Source of the DNA: Vermamoeba vermiformis
Taxonomy: Eukaryota; Tubulinea; Echinamoebida
NCBI GenBank assembly: GCA_045837725.1
Contig: JBEWZL010000257.1
Location: forward strand, 288,572 to 352,571
Direction: 5' to 3'
DNA length: 64,000 nucleotides
This document shows positions 1-11,459 of the stretch, piece by piece. The notes beneath the pieces were generated by a model. It was not told the origin of the DNA, searched no databases, and saw only the letters and a program-made list of their open reading frames with translations. Position 1 is the stretch's first letter, and each line of letters opens with the position of its first letter. The translations under genes were made by a program, and so were the position numbers.

Positions 1-1285
1 GGACTCAACAAATCAATCAACCAATCGACATTGTGCGCTGGATGCCATTGTTCACACTCGATGCACTTGGTGTGACAGTGTTGAGTCGATCGTTCAATGC
101 GATGAAAGGTGAAGAAGACAAAGACTTGGCCGCTGTCAAGACCATCCTTGGTGGCCTAGGACGACCTTCGACATTCATCCTCGGCATGGTAAGCAAGATG
201 ATTACAATAGCAGTGTTCGATATGACTTAACATTGGTACGCGTAGCTCGAAAAGTATACCGGTCTCAACTTGTTGAAGGATCTAAACACCGCAGCCCGGG
301 ACATTAAACATTCGTTATTGGACATTACTAATGTAAGCGATATATCCATTGCATTCAACTCTATGATACTAACCCGACGTCCAGTCGAAACGAAATCAAA
401 CCAAAAACGAAGGACACTTCGACCTCATTGACGTAATGTTACAAGCACACGACCCTAAATGGAGTGAAAGCGAGGTACGTAGATATTTGTTAATATTAAA
501 GATCTTACTAACGTCACTTGATTAAAGTTAATATCGAATTCATTTGCGTTGTTCGTTGCTGGCCACGAGACAACAGCCACAGCTTTGACGTGGTTGTTCT
601 ATCACCTTGCCACCAATCAACACGTGCAAGACAAGCTCATTGATGAGATCAAACAAGTGCTGAAAGGACAGCCTATTCAACACGAGCACATTAAAGAGGT
701 ACGCATCAATAATGAAGTGTCAAACTGTCAAATCTCATCTTACGTCGTTCAGTTGCACTACTTGACCAACGTGCTCAAAGAAAATCTTCGAATTCAACCT
801 CCGATTGCACTGTTGTTTACCCGAACTGTCGCAGAGGATGCTGAATTCAACGGCGTGGTACTTCCTAAAGACGTAAGTACAGTGCACGCGGTACTCACGC
901 AAATATTAACCAATCAATAGAGTCGCTGTGGTGTGAATATTTATGCGATACATCACTCGCCCGAGTACTGGGAAAGTCCAGAAGAGTTCAATCCTGATCG
1001 ATTTGACAAGCCCACAGCTCCGTTTGCCTACTTGCCTTTCTCGCTCAAGTCACGTGCTTGGTACGTCACGTTAATTAATTCCAAATTAAGCGACATTGAT
1101 TGACACGTGTCATTTTGTTTGATAGTTTGGGCAATCAGTTCTCGCTCTTGGAGCAGACTGTCTTCGTCGCAACGTTGTTACAACGCTTCAGAATCAAGTC
1201 GGTGAGGTCATTCACACCTCCTCAGGGCCGCAACCCTGTCCTCAATCAGGTCGTGCAACTCAAAGTCAATCTCGAATTGCTCTAG
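1..1285 (+). CDS. Cytochrome P450, 5'-truncated by window edge
   Basis: Seven exons are visible: 1-188, 246-332, 385-474, 528-698, 753-872, 921-1060 and 1126-1285, ending in TAG. The protein is a membrane-type P450 monooxygenase of the CYP4/CYP5-like sort. The I-helix motif AGHETT, a KENLR (ExxR) motif and a haem-thiolate segment FSLKSRACLG are present. The haem cysteine codon is split by the last intron (TG|T). The usual glycine of FxxGxRxCxG is a lysine here, as in the three sister genes. The amino-terminal third lies outside the window. Exon sizes and phases match the next three P450 genes, so all four come from tandem duplication. Substrate unknown. Confidence 0.93.
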
Positions 1286-1475
1286 TTGCCTAGTTTACAT
1301 GTAAATACGTACTATACTTAACAATAGCTGTCTCAATTGTTGTCACATGTTGACATTTGTGACAACTCTGTCACACTGCTGCAGTCCTGTCCTGTTCAAC
1401 GCAATTACTAGATATTCTCGATTAATTCAGTGAATCTTTTTTTGCATGTGAACAACACAGTAGTGAATAGTAGCA

Positions 1476-3272
1476 ATGATATTCATTACAGTGTTGTTGT
1501 CGATTATTTTTATTTTGTATTTGCGGTTGAAGATCCGTAGCAACAAATACAAGCAGTATGAAGGCATATCTTTAGTTCAATTCTTATCTTCGCCTCGCCA
1601 GATAGCGCAAAAGCTTGCTACAATTAAAGGAGTCAAGTTTACTCGGCTGGAGACTCCAGGATTTACTGCTCTCTGCGCGCAAGATCCAGAAACCGCGAAG
1701 GTATGCTCAAATAATTGCGGAAAAATAACCTCACGCGTTAATATATATTAATAGTTCATTTGGTCAAACCCCGAGTTATTCCCTAAAGCTGGAATAAACA
1801 CCGTAAAAAGTGTCACGGATCTGACCAAGGACGGCATCATTCTTTCAAGTGGGGAGCAATGGAGGTACGAAAGAACTACTATTTAGGAACTATATTGACG
1901 AAGTTAGACGCTATCGTACTACCTTGTCACCTCCATTCCATTTTGACGCGGTGAAACAATGGCTGCCTGACTTCCACAAACTGTCACTCGAGCTGGTCGA
2001 GCAATGGACTCAACAACTCAATCAACCAATCGACATTGTGCGCTGGATGCCATTGTTCACACTCGATGCACTCGGTGTGACAGTGCTGAGTCGTTCTTTC
2101 AATGCGATGAAAGGTGAAGAAGACAAAGACTTGGCCGCTGTCAGAACTATTCTGGACACTCTTGGCAAGCCTTCGACATTCTTCCTCGGCAGGGTGAGTA
2201 TTATGCCGATAAATGTTAGTGCTAAAGATGTGATCTAACATGCACCGTAGCTCGAAATGTTGACGGGTCTCAACGTTTTGAAAGATCTCAATAGCGCTGT
2301 TTATTCAATTAGAAAGTCATTGGCTCAAGTCATTGAAGTACGTATGCACCATAGCAACACTGTGTATAACATCGTTGTTTCTAGTCTAAACGCGTGAAGC
2401 GAGCTGAGGGAAACCATTTCGATTTGGTCGATGTTATGATGCAAGCACACGATCCTAAATGGAGTGAAACTGAAGTAAGTGAAAATTTAGAACATTGAAA
2501 TCGGGTTCTAATGCAAATGATAGGTCGTGGCCAACACGTTTACAATGTTCGTGGCTGGCTTCGAAACTACTTCGACAGCTTTGACGTGGTTGTTCTATCA
2601 CCTTGCCACCAAGCAGCACGTGCAAGACAAGCTCATCGAAGAGATTAAACAAGTGCTGAAAGGACAGCCTATTCAACACGAGCATATTAAAGAGGTACGC
2701 GTTTTTTCAAGCCTCGTGGGAAAGGTGTTAAATTAATTATTGACAGCTGAATTACTTGTCAAAAGTGTTGAAAGAAAATCTTCGTATTCAACCACCAGTG
2801 GCGTTCTCATTCACCAGAATTGTTACTCAAGATGTTGAGTACGACGGCAAGATCATTCCAAAAGGCGTAAGTAGCAGTCACGCATCAATTTTTTGGTTTG
2901 TCAATGTTGACTTGTGGTTGCCAGACACGAACAGGAGTCAATTACTACGCCATTCACCACGACCCCAAGCTATGGGAGAATCCAGAAGAATTCAATCCCG
3001 ATCGGTTTGACAAACCAACCGTGCCTTTCTCCTACGTGCCTTTTGCGCTCAAATCACGCTCTTGGTAAGACCGTCTGGATAGTATATACAATACTAAGTG
3101 CCACTCTTGTAGCTTGGGCAATCAATTCTCGCTCATAGAACAAACGGTGTTCGTTGCAACGGTTCTGCAACATTTCAGGATCAAGTCCATCAGCGCATTC
3201 AAACCGGCTGTGGGCAGCAATCCAGTGCTCAATCAGTTGTTGGAACTCAAAGTCAACTTGGAAAAGTTATAA
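1476..3272 (+). CDS. Cytochrome P450, complete
   Basis: Nine exons: 1476-1700, 1755-1864, 1908-2193, 2251-2337, 2385-2474, 2524-2694, 2747-2866, 2925-3064, 3113-3272, giving 462 residues. Residues 1-20 form a hydrophobic membrane anchor, as in microsomal P450s. The I-helix has AGFETT at about 277-282, ExxR is E333-R336, and the haem ligand is C410 within FALKSRSCLG, where lysine replaces the conserved glycine. The length is slightly short for a eukaryotic P450 (usually about 490-520). A haem monooxygenase at the ER is expected from the family; the substrate cannot be read from sequence. It starts 190 bp after the preceding P450. Confidence 0.93.
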
Positions 3273-3347
3273 ATACTTGACTAGGAGGAAATAAATGTGA
3301 GGAGTGTCAAGATGTTTTTACCTCGCTTTATTATTTAAAAAATTTCG

Positions 3348-5442
3348 ATGGAAAAGAACACGAAAGACAAGAAAAAATCGAAATTAAAATCTGAATATGT
3401 CAATACGGTAGAAATTGTGCCATTTGGGCAGTCCATATTCGATTATAATGAATTGGTGGTAACTGTCTTCACACATCTACCAATCTTGGAGATATTTAAT
3501 GTTAGAACTGTTTGCAAAAAGTGGAATTTATTGGCAGAAGATGCTACGATATGGAAAGGCGTCATATTAACTGAGTTTGGTAATAACTGAAAAACTTACA
3601 AAATATTTTTAATATCTGTAACTGGTCTAGATAAATAGGACTAACAAGCCAATATATTAGGTATATTTATTGGCCCTGAATATCGTAAAATAATTAACAA
3701 TAGTTCTGGAGTGGATTTGCGACGTGCCGTTAAAGATCCGTTCTTTGCGCGAACTGTAAGGACATTATTAACTTATAATATCGTTACTTACATATTTTAG
3801 CTGTTCCCTATGGACAATAATCTCGGGGATAATGAACTTAGGCCATCCGTGTTTGGAATTCCAGAGTCAGCCTCGAAAGAAGCGCTGATTGGTCAATTAT
3901 TTTCTAGCAAACCAATCTGGCGATCTCCATGCCTCACGAATTACAAGTCTAAATCAAACAGTAGCTGGTTGTATATGCTACCTCAATTTCAGCGCCACAA
4001 CTACCCGCAAGCAGACTCGTTATTTACGCAATTGTTTTTTAGCGTAATTATTGAGCGAATGATGGAGCCGAAAGATTTTTGGGACAGCCTAATGGAACGA
4101 GCAAAATCAGAAGACAGATCCAAGTAAGTTCGGACAACTTAAGCTTATGACCCGTATTAAGATTGAATTAATTGGTTGAAATATAATAGAGTAATCGTAA
4201 TTATATGTCAATGGATAGCGAATTATAATTGGTCAAAATTCGCGCAAATTTTGGATCCGCTTTTGGCGCAGTTTTTAGAGACCGCTACAACCGATGAGAA
4301 ATATCAGATTGAACACGCACAGTACTTAGCTGTAAGTAGGCGGGACCTATTTACTAAAATATTGATATTTAATCTGTTATATAGACACTAAGTAGAGAAT
4401 ATGATTGGCAAAAACATGATCAGCCGTTCATCGACAAAATGAGCGCCGAACAAAAAAAAGCGTTTCCAGCGAATATTAAACCAAAATTATTACAACAGCC
4501 GATAGACATATTGAATATACCTCCCAAAGAGATGGTATGTTAATTAAAACGGTTCACACGTACGTTTAATTAACATAATTAATGCGTACTTAGGCCAAGC
4601 AAGTCGCATTAGTGGAACAAAGACATTTCCGCAAACTTTCATTTGATTTTTTTATGCGTAATGATTGGAATGACGAGCCAAGCGCCCAACGGTTTAACAA
4701 GGTATAGTTCAGAATTATAATAACGATATGCTCATTTCATAATATTATCCACTAATAGATGATGTTGGGGTTTGCGCACTGGATTTTATTTCAACCTACG
4801 GCTGACAAACGATACGAAGCAATTGTGTATTTGATCAAATTAGCCCACGAGTTGGTTACTCTACGATGCACATTTGGCGCGTTGTTAATAATATCCGGCT
4901 TGCATATCGCTCCTGTATTCCGCTTATTGTCCCTCAAAAAAGTAAGTCACCGACCCCCATAGATTGCTCAGAAAAATGACATTTTGACACTTTGACACTG
5001 AGAACCGTTTGACACCCAGGATTAATTAAACGTTTGTTTAAAGGCAACAAAGAAGTATGAAAGAGAATACAATGTGGTTGATATACTAACGAGCTCTGCG
5101 ATGGGCTTTAAAAAGTTGCGCCGCTTTCAAGACGCATCCATTGGTCAAGCGACTGTTCCTTTTGTAGTCATAGCACTCAAGGACCTTTCGTTCACTGAAG
5201 AAGGAAATGCAAACACTATAGGCGATCTTATTAATATTGATAAGGCCGCTTCGATCCTGTCAACCATTGGTTATGTGATGCAATTTCAGCTCGTGCCTTA
5301 TTTGTTCGAGCCAATTGAACCGTTGCAGCAGCTGTGGGATCACTTTGCCGAGGCTACAAATATGACCGAAGATGAGCTGTTTATGCGCAGCTTAACTATT
5401 CAACCTCGTGTTGAGAAAGAGAACGATAACAATGCCAAATGA
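3348..5442 (+). CDS. F-box protein with RasGEF (CDC25) domain
   Basis: Eight exons (3348-3579, 3661-3755, 3801-4123, 4190-4331, 4385-4534, 4594-4701, 4759-4941, 5044-5442) encode 543 residues. A Lys-rich start is followed by an F-box at about 30-72 (LPILEIFNVRTVCKKW). The carboxyl half matches the Ras guanine-nucleotide exchange fold: MAKQVALVEQRHFRKL, then FNKMMLGFAHWI, the signature-like CTFGALLIISGLHIAPVFRL and PFVVIALKDLSFTEEGN. The expected role is to swap GDP for GTP on a Ras-family protein, while the F-box would contact SKP1 of an SCF ubiquitin ligase. The combination is inferred from sequence; the region before the GEF core (150-290) could be the REM helper domain. Confidence 0.85.
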
Positions 5443-5820
5443 ATGGATGCACGAAGTAAAGCAGCAATGTAAGCTCGACGATCTGTTCCGCTGAAGAGAT
5501 GCATCAAGCAGGACAGAAAATAGTAAGTGTTAATAATATGCATATTATACTAGCTCGTTACTAAACTTTAATAATTGCCAAGCGTCGGATCCAGGATAGA
5601 TCTTTCTAATGCAAGCGACCTCGCTTGGCTTGTGGCTTCTTTTGTGTTGCACGTTGCGTTTAAGTATGATTTTGATAAGTGATCAGATTGTTCCGAGCTC
5701 AAGGCCAAATCCGGAATTTATGGACGAACTTTTTTTACGAGGCTCAATTTGGATCCATAAAATAAATTCAGGTTTAATTAGTCGCAACAGAAGAGCACAT
5801 GTTGTAGTACGATAAAACGG
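5443..5820. other. Intergenic region
   Basis: Spacer between the RasGEF gene and the third P450. It holds one 68-codon open frame (5609-5815, +) with no recognisable domain; I take it as chance. No RNA gene or repeat seen. Confidence 0.6.
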
Positions 5821-7632
5821 ATGTGGTTCGTAGTAATCGTCGGAGCAATTGCAGTGGCTTTAGTGCTGCTCAAACTGTTCAGAAATGACAAATATAAGCA
5901 CTTTAAAGGTTTAACAGTGAGCCAAATAATGTTTAAAAAGGGGCTAATCCCCCACGAATACTTAGCGCAGATCAAGGAACCTTTTGTAAAATTCGAGACT
6001 CCTGTATTCACCGCTATTATGGCTCAAGATATTGACAGCGCGAAGGTAAGTATATTAAAAATAATATAGCCCTTTAATTCCGAATCTAGTTGATTCTCTC
6101 GGACCAAGAAACATTTCCGAAAACAGATCTCGTTGATATCGCCAACAGTATGATCCATATAATTAAAAATGCCATTTTAATGGTGAATGGAGACCAGTGG
6201 AGGTACACTAAGCTCAAACTAAATTATTTCGATTTCTGATCTCTCTTCTTGACAGACGCTATCGCAATGTCTTATCACCTCCTTTCCACTTTGATGCTGT
6301 AAAGCAATGGATACCCGACTTTTACGACATTACGGTGGAACTGATGAATCATTGGAAGCCGATTGCAAACAAGCCAATCGACATTACTTACTGGATGCCT
6401 CTCTTCACTTTTGACGTGCTGGGTGTAACCGTGTTGAGTCGCAGATTCAATTCAATGAACGGCGGCGACTCTGATCTTACAGCCTTGAAGACTATGACAG
6501 ATCTCGCTGGTTTACCTTCAACTTATATCTTGGGCGTCGTAAGCGAGCTTTTAACGCACTGTAAACTTCCAATAATTTACTTATTACTTGTAGCTTGAGC
6601 GATGGACTGGTTTGAACTTGAACAAAAAGCTGAACAAAGCATGCCAAGTGATCGAAACTGCCATAATTGACATCGTTAATGTACGACACTAATAGTACTC
6701 TGATCTTCAATTACTGACCTGTCGCTGCAGTCCAAGCGCACTCAAAAGTCAGTGGAAGGCAAGTTCGATTTGGTCGATGTCATGGTTCAAGCTCATGATC
6801 CGAAGTGGACTGAGAACGAGGTACGACAACTCACTTGACACGTGCCACATTAAAATTGACACATTACCTATTGACGCAGTTGTTGTGCAATGCTGTGATC
6901 ATGTTCAGTGCAGGCTACGAGACAACATCAACAGCGCTGACATGGTTGTTCTTCCATTTGACACAGAACTTGCACGTGCAAGACAAGCTTGTTGAAGAAG
7001 TCAATCGTGTTTTGCAAGGTCAGCCAATCAAGTACGAGCACATGAAAGATGTAAGAGGTGCCTAGTTAGTCATGTTGAAGTGCTAATATCGTGTGTAGTT
7101 GACGTACTTGAGCAAAGTGATCAAAGAGAACTTGCGACTTCAACCACCAGTTACGACCTTGTTCACGCGAAGTGTGGCTCACGACGTTGAATACAAGGGA
7201 CTGGTTATTCCTAAAGACGTAGGCTTTGAACGTAATACCGTGGTTAGAGTGTTAATGTGTGTCTTGTAGAGTCGCTGTGGTGTCAACATCTTCGCCATTC
7301 ACCGTTCACCCGAGTACTGGGACAATCCAGAAGAGTTCAATCCCGATCGATTCGACAAGCCCACCATTCCATTTGCATTCATGCCTTTCTCATTGAAACA
7401 GCGTGCTTGGTACGTCCGTTCATTCTGTTCAAAACTTCACTTTCTGACACGTGTCATTGTTTTGTTTGACAGTTTGGGCAATCAGTTCTCACTCGTGGAG
7501 CAGACTGTCTTCGTCGCAACATTACTGCAGCACTTTAAAGTCACGTCACTCGACTTTTTTGCGCCACAGACCGCGAACAATCCTATTGTGAACCAACTCT
7601 CGGGCCTCAAAGTCAACCTCGCGCCAGTGTAA
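5821..7632 (+). CDS. Cytochrome P450, complete
   Basis: Nine exons with the same phases as the neighbours: 5821-6045, 6090-6202, 6256-6538, 6594-6680, 6731-6820, 6880-7050, 7099-7218, 7270-7409, 7473-7632; 462 residues. An amino-terminal membrane helix, AGYETT in helix I (about 277-282), E333-R336 and the haem segment FSLKQRACLG with C410 are all intact; lysine again replaces the haem-loop glycine. Intron 6 (7051-7098) is identical in sequence to the matching intron of the next P450, and intron 2 is nearly so, which points to very recent duplication or gene conversion between these two copies. Function beyond haem monooxygenase is unknown. Confidence 0.93.
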
Positions 7633-8121
7633 ATAATAGCTGCTAAATTTATGAGGGTTAACTAGCCGATTTCATTAAACTTACGGAGATACTGCAATAA
7701 TCCTTTGCCTAAGTACAGTTTAAGTTGGTCCGAATTAAATTTTCGGGCTGAATATTGAGGAAAAGTCCGGTAGTACCATCAATATGCGTCGCTAAAAATA
7801 CTATCTTATTTTCTTTCTTAGCTATAGTCCTGGGACTTCAAACAATCCGCAATATTTATCGTAATAACTTACGCAGATGAAATCTCCGTAGTAATTACGC
7901 CGGAGGTATTATTATCCTGCTCCGAGTACAATTTTAGCAACCATGCCTTCGTCGTAATATTTAAAGAGTTTGTCACCAAACTTCTCATACAAATTCTCCA
8001 GGAAGTTAATGTTCCGGATCGGAATCTGGTGCGCGGTTCACAAAAAGTTATTACGGCAGAAGGATTTGTGAACATTCAATTTGTCAACTAAAATTTACAG
8101 CTCAACACCAGCACTAACCAG
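7633..8121. other. Intergenic region with a possible orphan exon
   Basis: Mostly unstructured spacer. On the minus strand, about 8025 down to 7912, a frame after a possible acceptor CAG reads IPIRNINFLENLYEKFG and on to a stop near 7912. It looks protein-like but has no start, no partner exon and no family I recognise. It may be a remnant. Confidence 0.3.
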
Positions 8122-9925
8122 ATGTGGATCGCAGTAGTTGTTGGTGCAGCGGCGGTTGCCTTGGTACTTCTAAAATTCTTAGGAAATGATAATTACAAGC
8201 ACTTCAAAGGCCTTTCAATGCGTCAAATAATGTTTGGCAAGGGACTCATCCCGCACAAATACTTGGCGCAGATCAAGGAGCCATTCGTAAAATTCGAGAC
8301 TCCTGTATTCACCGCTATTATGGCTCAGGATATTGATAGCGCGAAGGTTAGTTATTATCGAGGCAATACTTTACTAATTAGCGCGTAGTTTATCCTTTCA
8401 GATCAAGAAGCGTTTCCGAAAACAGATCTCAAGGGAGTGGCTCAAAGCGTCGTTCATTTGATGAAAAATGCCATCGTAACTGTAAACGGAGACCAGTGGA
8501 GGTACACTAAGCTCAAACTAAATTATTTCAATTTCTGATCTCACTTCTTGCCAGACGCTATCGCAATGTCTTATCACCTCCTTTCCACTTTGATGCTGTA
8601 AAACAATGGATACCTGACTTTTACAGCCTTACTATGGAGCTTATGAACCATTGGAAACCCATCACGAACAAGCCAATCGATATTACTTACTGGATGCCGC
8701 TCTTCACCCTCGATGTTCTTGGCGTCACTGTCTTGAGTCGTAGATTTAACTCGATGAACGGCGAAGAGGAATCTGATCTCCATGCTATGAAGACAATGTT
8801 GGATCTCGTTGGCATGCCTTCGACATTCATCTTGGGCGTAGTAAGCACTTACTCGTTGCTTCTAAATATGGCTAACTTATTCGTTTAATTATAGCTCGAG
8901 CGATGGACTGGTTTGAACTTGAACAGACAGCTCAACAAATCTTGTTATAAGATTGAGACAGCACTGAATGACATTATAAACGTACGGTTAGATCACGTCC
9001 ATTGACGCGCAATTACTCACATTTACTGCAGTCCAAGCGCACTCAAAAGTCAGTGGAAGGCAAGTTCGATTTGGTTGATGTCATGGTTCAGGCTCATGAT
9101 CCGAAGTGGACTGAGAACGAGGTACGAAAACTCACTTGACACGTGTCATTCATTGAATTAATAATCTTGCTGGCAGTTGCTATGTAATGCCTTGATTATG
9201 TTCAGCGCCGGTCACGAGACAACATCGACAGCGCTGACATGGTTGTTCTACCACTTGACTCAGAACTTGCACGTGCAAGACAAGCTTGTTGAAGAGGTCA
9301 ATCGTGTCTTGCAAGGCCAACCTATCAAGTACGAGCACATGAAAGATGTAAGAGGTGCCTAGTTAGTCATGTTGAAGTGCTAATATCGTGTGTAGTTGAC
9401 GTACTTGAGCAAAGTGATCAAAGAGAACTTGCGACTTCAACCGCCCATCACGACCTTGTTCACGAGGACTGTAGCACATGATATCGAATACAGGGGACTG
9501 GTTATTCCAAAGGGCGTAAGTGTTATTGATAGTATCGCTCTAAATTAGTCTTAACTCTTGCTCTAGAGCAGCACAGGCGTGAATATTTATGCGATTCATC
9601 ACTCGCCCGAGTACTGGGACAATCCAGAAGAGTTCAATCCTGATCGATTCGACAAGCCCACCATTCCATTTGCATTCATGCCTTTCTCATTGAAACAACG
9701 TGCTTGGTACGTCCGTTCATTCTCCTGAAAACATTCACTTTCTGACTCATTGTTTTGTTTGACAGTTTGGGCAATCAGTTCTCACTCGTGGAGCAGACTG
9801 TCTTCGTCGCAACGTTCTTGCAACTTTTTAGAGTCAAGTCACTCGATTTCGTTGCGCCACAGACCGCGAACAATCCTATTCTCAACCAGCTCCCGGGACT
9901 CAAAGTCAACATCACAGCGCTGTAA
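8122..9925 (+). CDS. Cytochrome P450, complete
   Basis: Nine exons: 8122-8346, 8389-8501, 8555-8840, 8895-8981, 9032-9121, 9177-9347, 9396-9515, 9567-9706, 9766-9925; 463 residues. Closest to the preceding P450. Membrane anchor at the amino terminus, AGHETT in helix I, ExxR at KENLR, and haem segment FSLKQRACLG with C411. The intron at 9348-9395 is identical to its counterpart in the previous gene. The last gene of the tandem cluster; likely ER-bound and acting with an NADPH-P450 reductase encoded elsewhere. Confidence 0.93.
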
Positions 9926-9997
9926 CATTACCACGCTCTTCATCGTAATAAATGTATCGTAGATGAACTTACGCGTCCGCTTTACTTGAATCGTTGG

Positions 9998-11240
9998 CTA
10001 GTCAGTGTATAAGATCTTCTTAGACTTTTTTGACATCGACATTTCATCGTCGCGGCAATACTCGACGTGATCGCGCTGGGGCTGCTGATGGATGACCATC
10101 ATTGGGTGCGTGCCTTCAAAGTGCTGCGAGGCAAGAGGTTCACATGACTCGCAAAAGTCATAGTCTAAGCACACCTGAAACGCTGTGAGTAGCTGCATAT
10201 TGTGGCTGGAAATGTCGTAGCGTGTCAACTTACCGCGCATCTGTAGCGCATGCCATAACTCATGCCCCATCTACAAATGTCGCAGAAACACGCGTGGTAG
10301 TTCAGGGCTGGCAGCGGAATGACGTTGTGGCCCCAGTGTTTGTCTTGGACAGCCGTCGATGAGTAGCACTTGGCGCATAATTCACCGGAGTCAAAGGCCC
10401 TGCAAGTCAAGCAAGCGTGCGGCCAATCATCCGTGCCAAGGGTCACATGGTACGCGTTATTGCACTCCATGCAGTCGATTGTAGTATCTTCTATGCTCTT
10501 TTCGAGCTTTACCTCGGCCTTCACCACACGATAGATCACATGACGCGCAAATTCTGCAGTTGTCACGCACGTGTCACAGAGGTAGATCTGCTGATCCGTA
10601 GCACTTCTGTTCGTCGGATATTGAAGGGCAACTGCACATTTTGCGCACGTAGGCTTGACGAGATCATCTTCGAAGCGATTATCGATTCTGTAACGGATCT
10701 TCGTGTTGCCCGGGCGATTGTAGTACTTGAGCAGCAGGTGATTTTTGAAATGACCGTGTTTTTCATAGCAAGTCTGGCAGCACGTAAAATCCTCGCAGTA
10801 CCAGCAGTTGTAGGCATAACTAGCAATAGGGAAGCCCTTGCATAAAGTACAGGTCCATAGATGTGCCTTGGTGAATTCTGTCAGTCAATCCGGATTTGAG
10901 TCATTCAAGAAAAAATCAATTCTTTAAAAGCCGAAAATGTATGATAGACTAAAATATATTATAATAATACATATAAAAGACATCTTACCTTCGCAAACAT
11001 TTCTTGAAAGCGAATTTTCCAATCAGAAGTATTGTTGCTGACACTTAAATCATTTGCTCCAGCTCTTTGGTCATACAATATGCGCCACAAATTAATTTTG
11101 TTGCTTTTTTCGAGCTGTAATTTGTTGCAGGAAGTGAAATTCACCAAGTCTTTGATTGTCAGCTTTAATAGGATTTCTTGCTGAATATCAGAAGGCAAAT
11201 CGAGCCAATGTTCAAACGTAGCTAATGGTTGATATTCCAT
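9998..11240 (-). CDS. F-box protein with ZZ-type zinc finger
   Basis: Three exons, all phase 0: 11240-10989, 10866-10234, 10174-9998; 353 residues. Residues about 11-50 form an F-box (WLDLPSDIQQEILLKLTIKD). The rest is Cys/His-rich. CTLCKGF and later CWYCEDFTCCQTC form the first cluster; CAKCAVAL with CDTC the second; CMECNNAYH with CLTCRAF the third. A final ZZ-type finger reads CDICRWGMSYGMRYRCAVC and then DYDFCESC with H-x-x-x-x-H. Expected to be an SCF adaptor whose zinc fingers bind a protein target. The acceptor before exon 2 (CCAAG|GCACATC) was chosen because it keeps frame; the stronger-looking CAG ten bases earlier does not. Confidence 0.8.
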
Positions 11241-11459
11241 GACACTTGTTGTCACCTGATCTGGTTCAAATTCACGAATATGTTTCGTTTTCGATTTTTT
11301 TTGGTGGCAGAATCTTCGGGCTTGTATTCCTTTAGATTCGCATGGAATAACATAATTTAATCCATTACGCGTGTTGTCTGTTTATTGCTTCCTGATCATA
11401 CTAAAGTGGAGACAATTGACCTACAGCCGGAATAGATCTGAAGTTTGTTATAACGCAAA

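Noticed and set aside
11241-11380. Upstream extension of the F-box/ZZ protein
   Set aside because: The frame stays open for about 45 codons but has no ATG and meets a stop; probably 5' leader.
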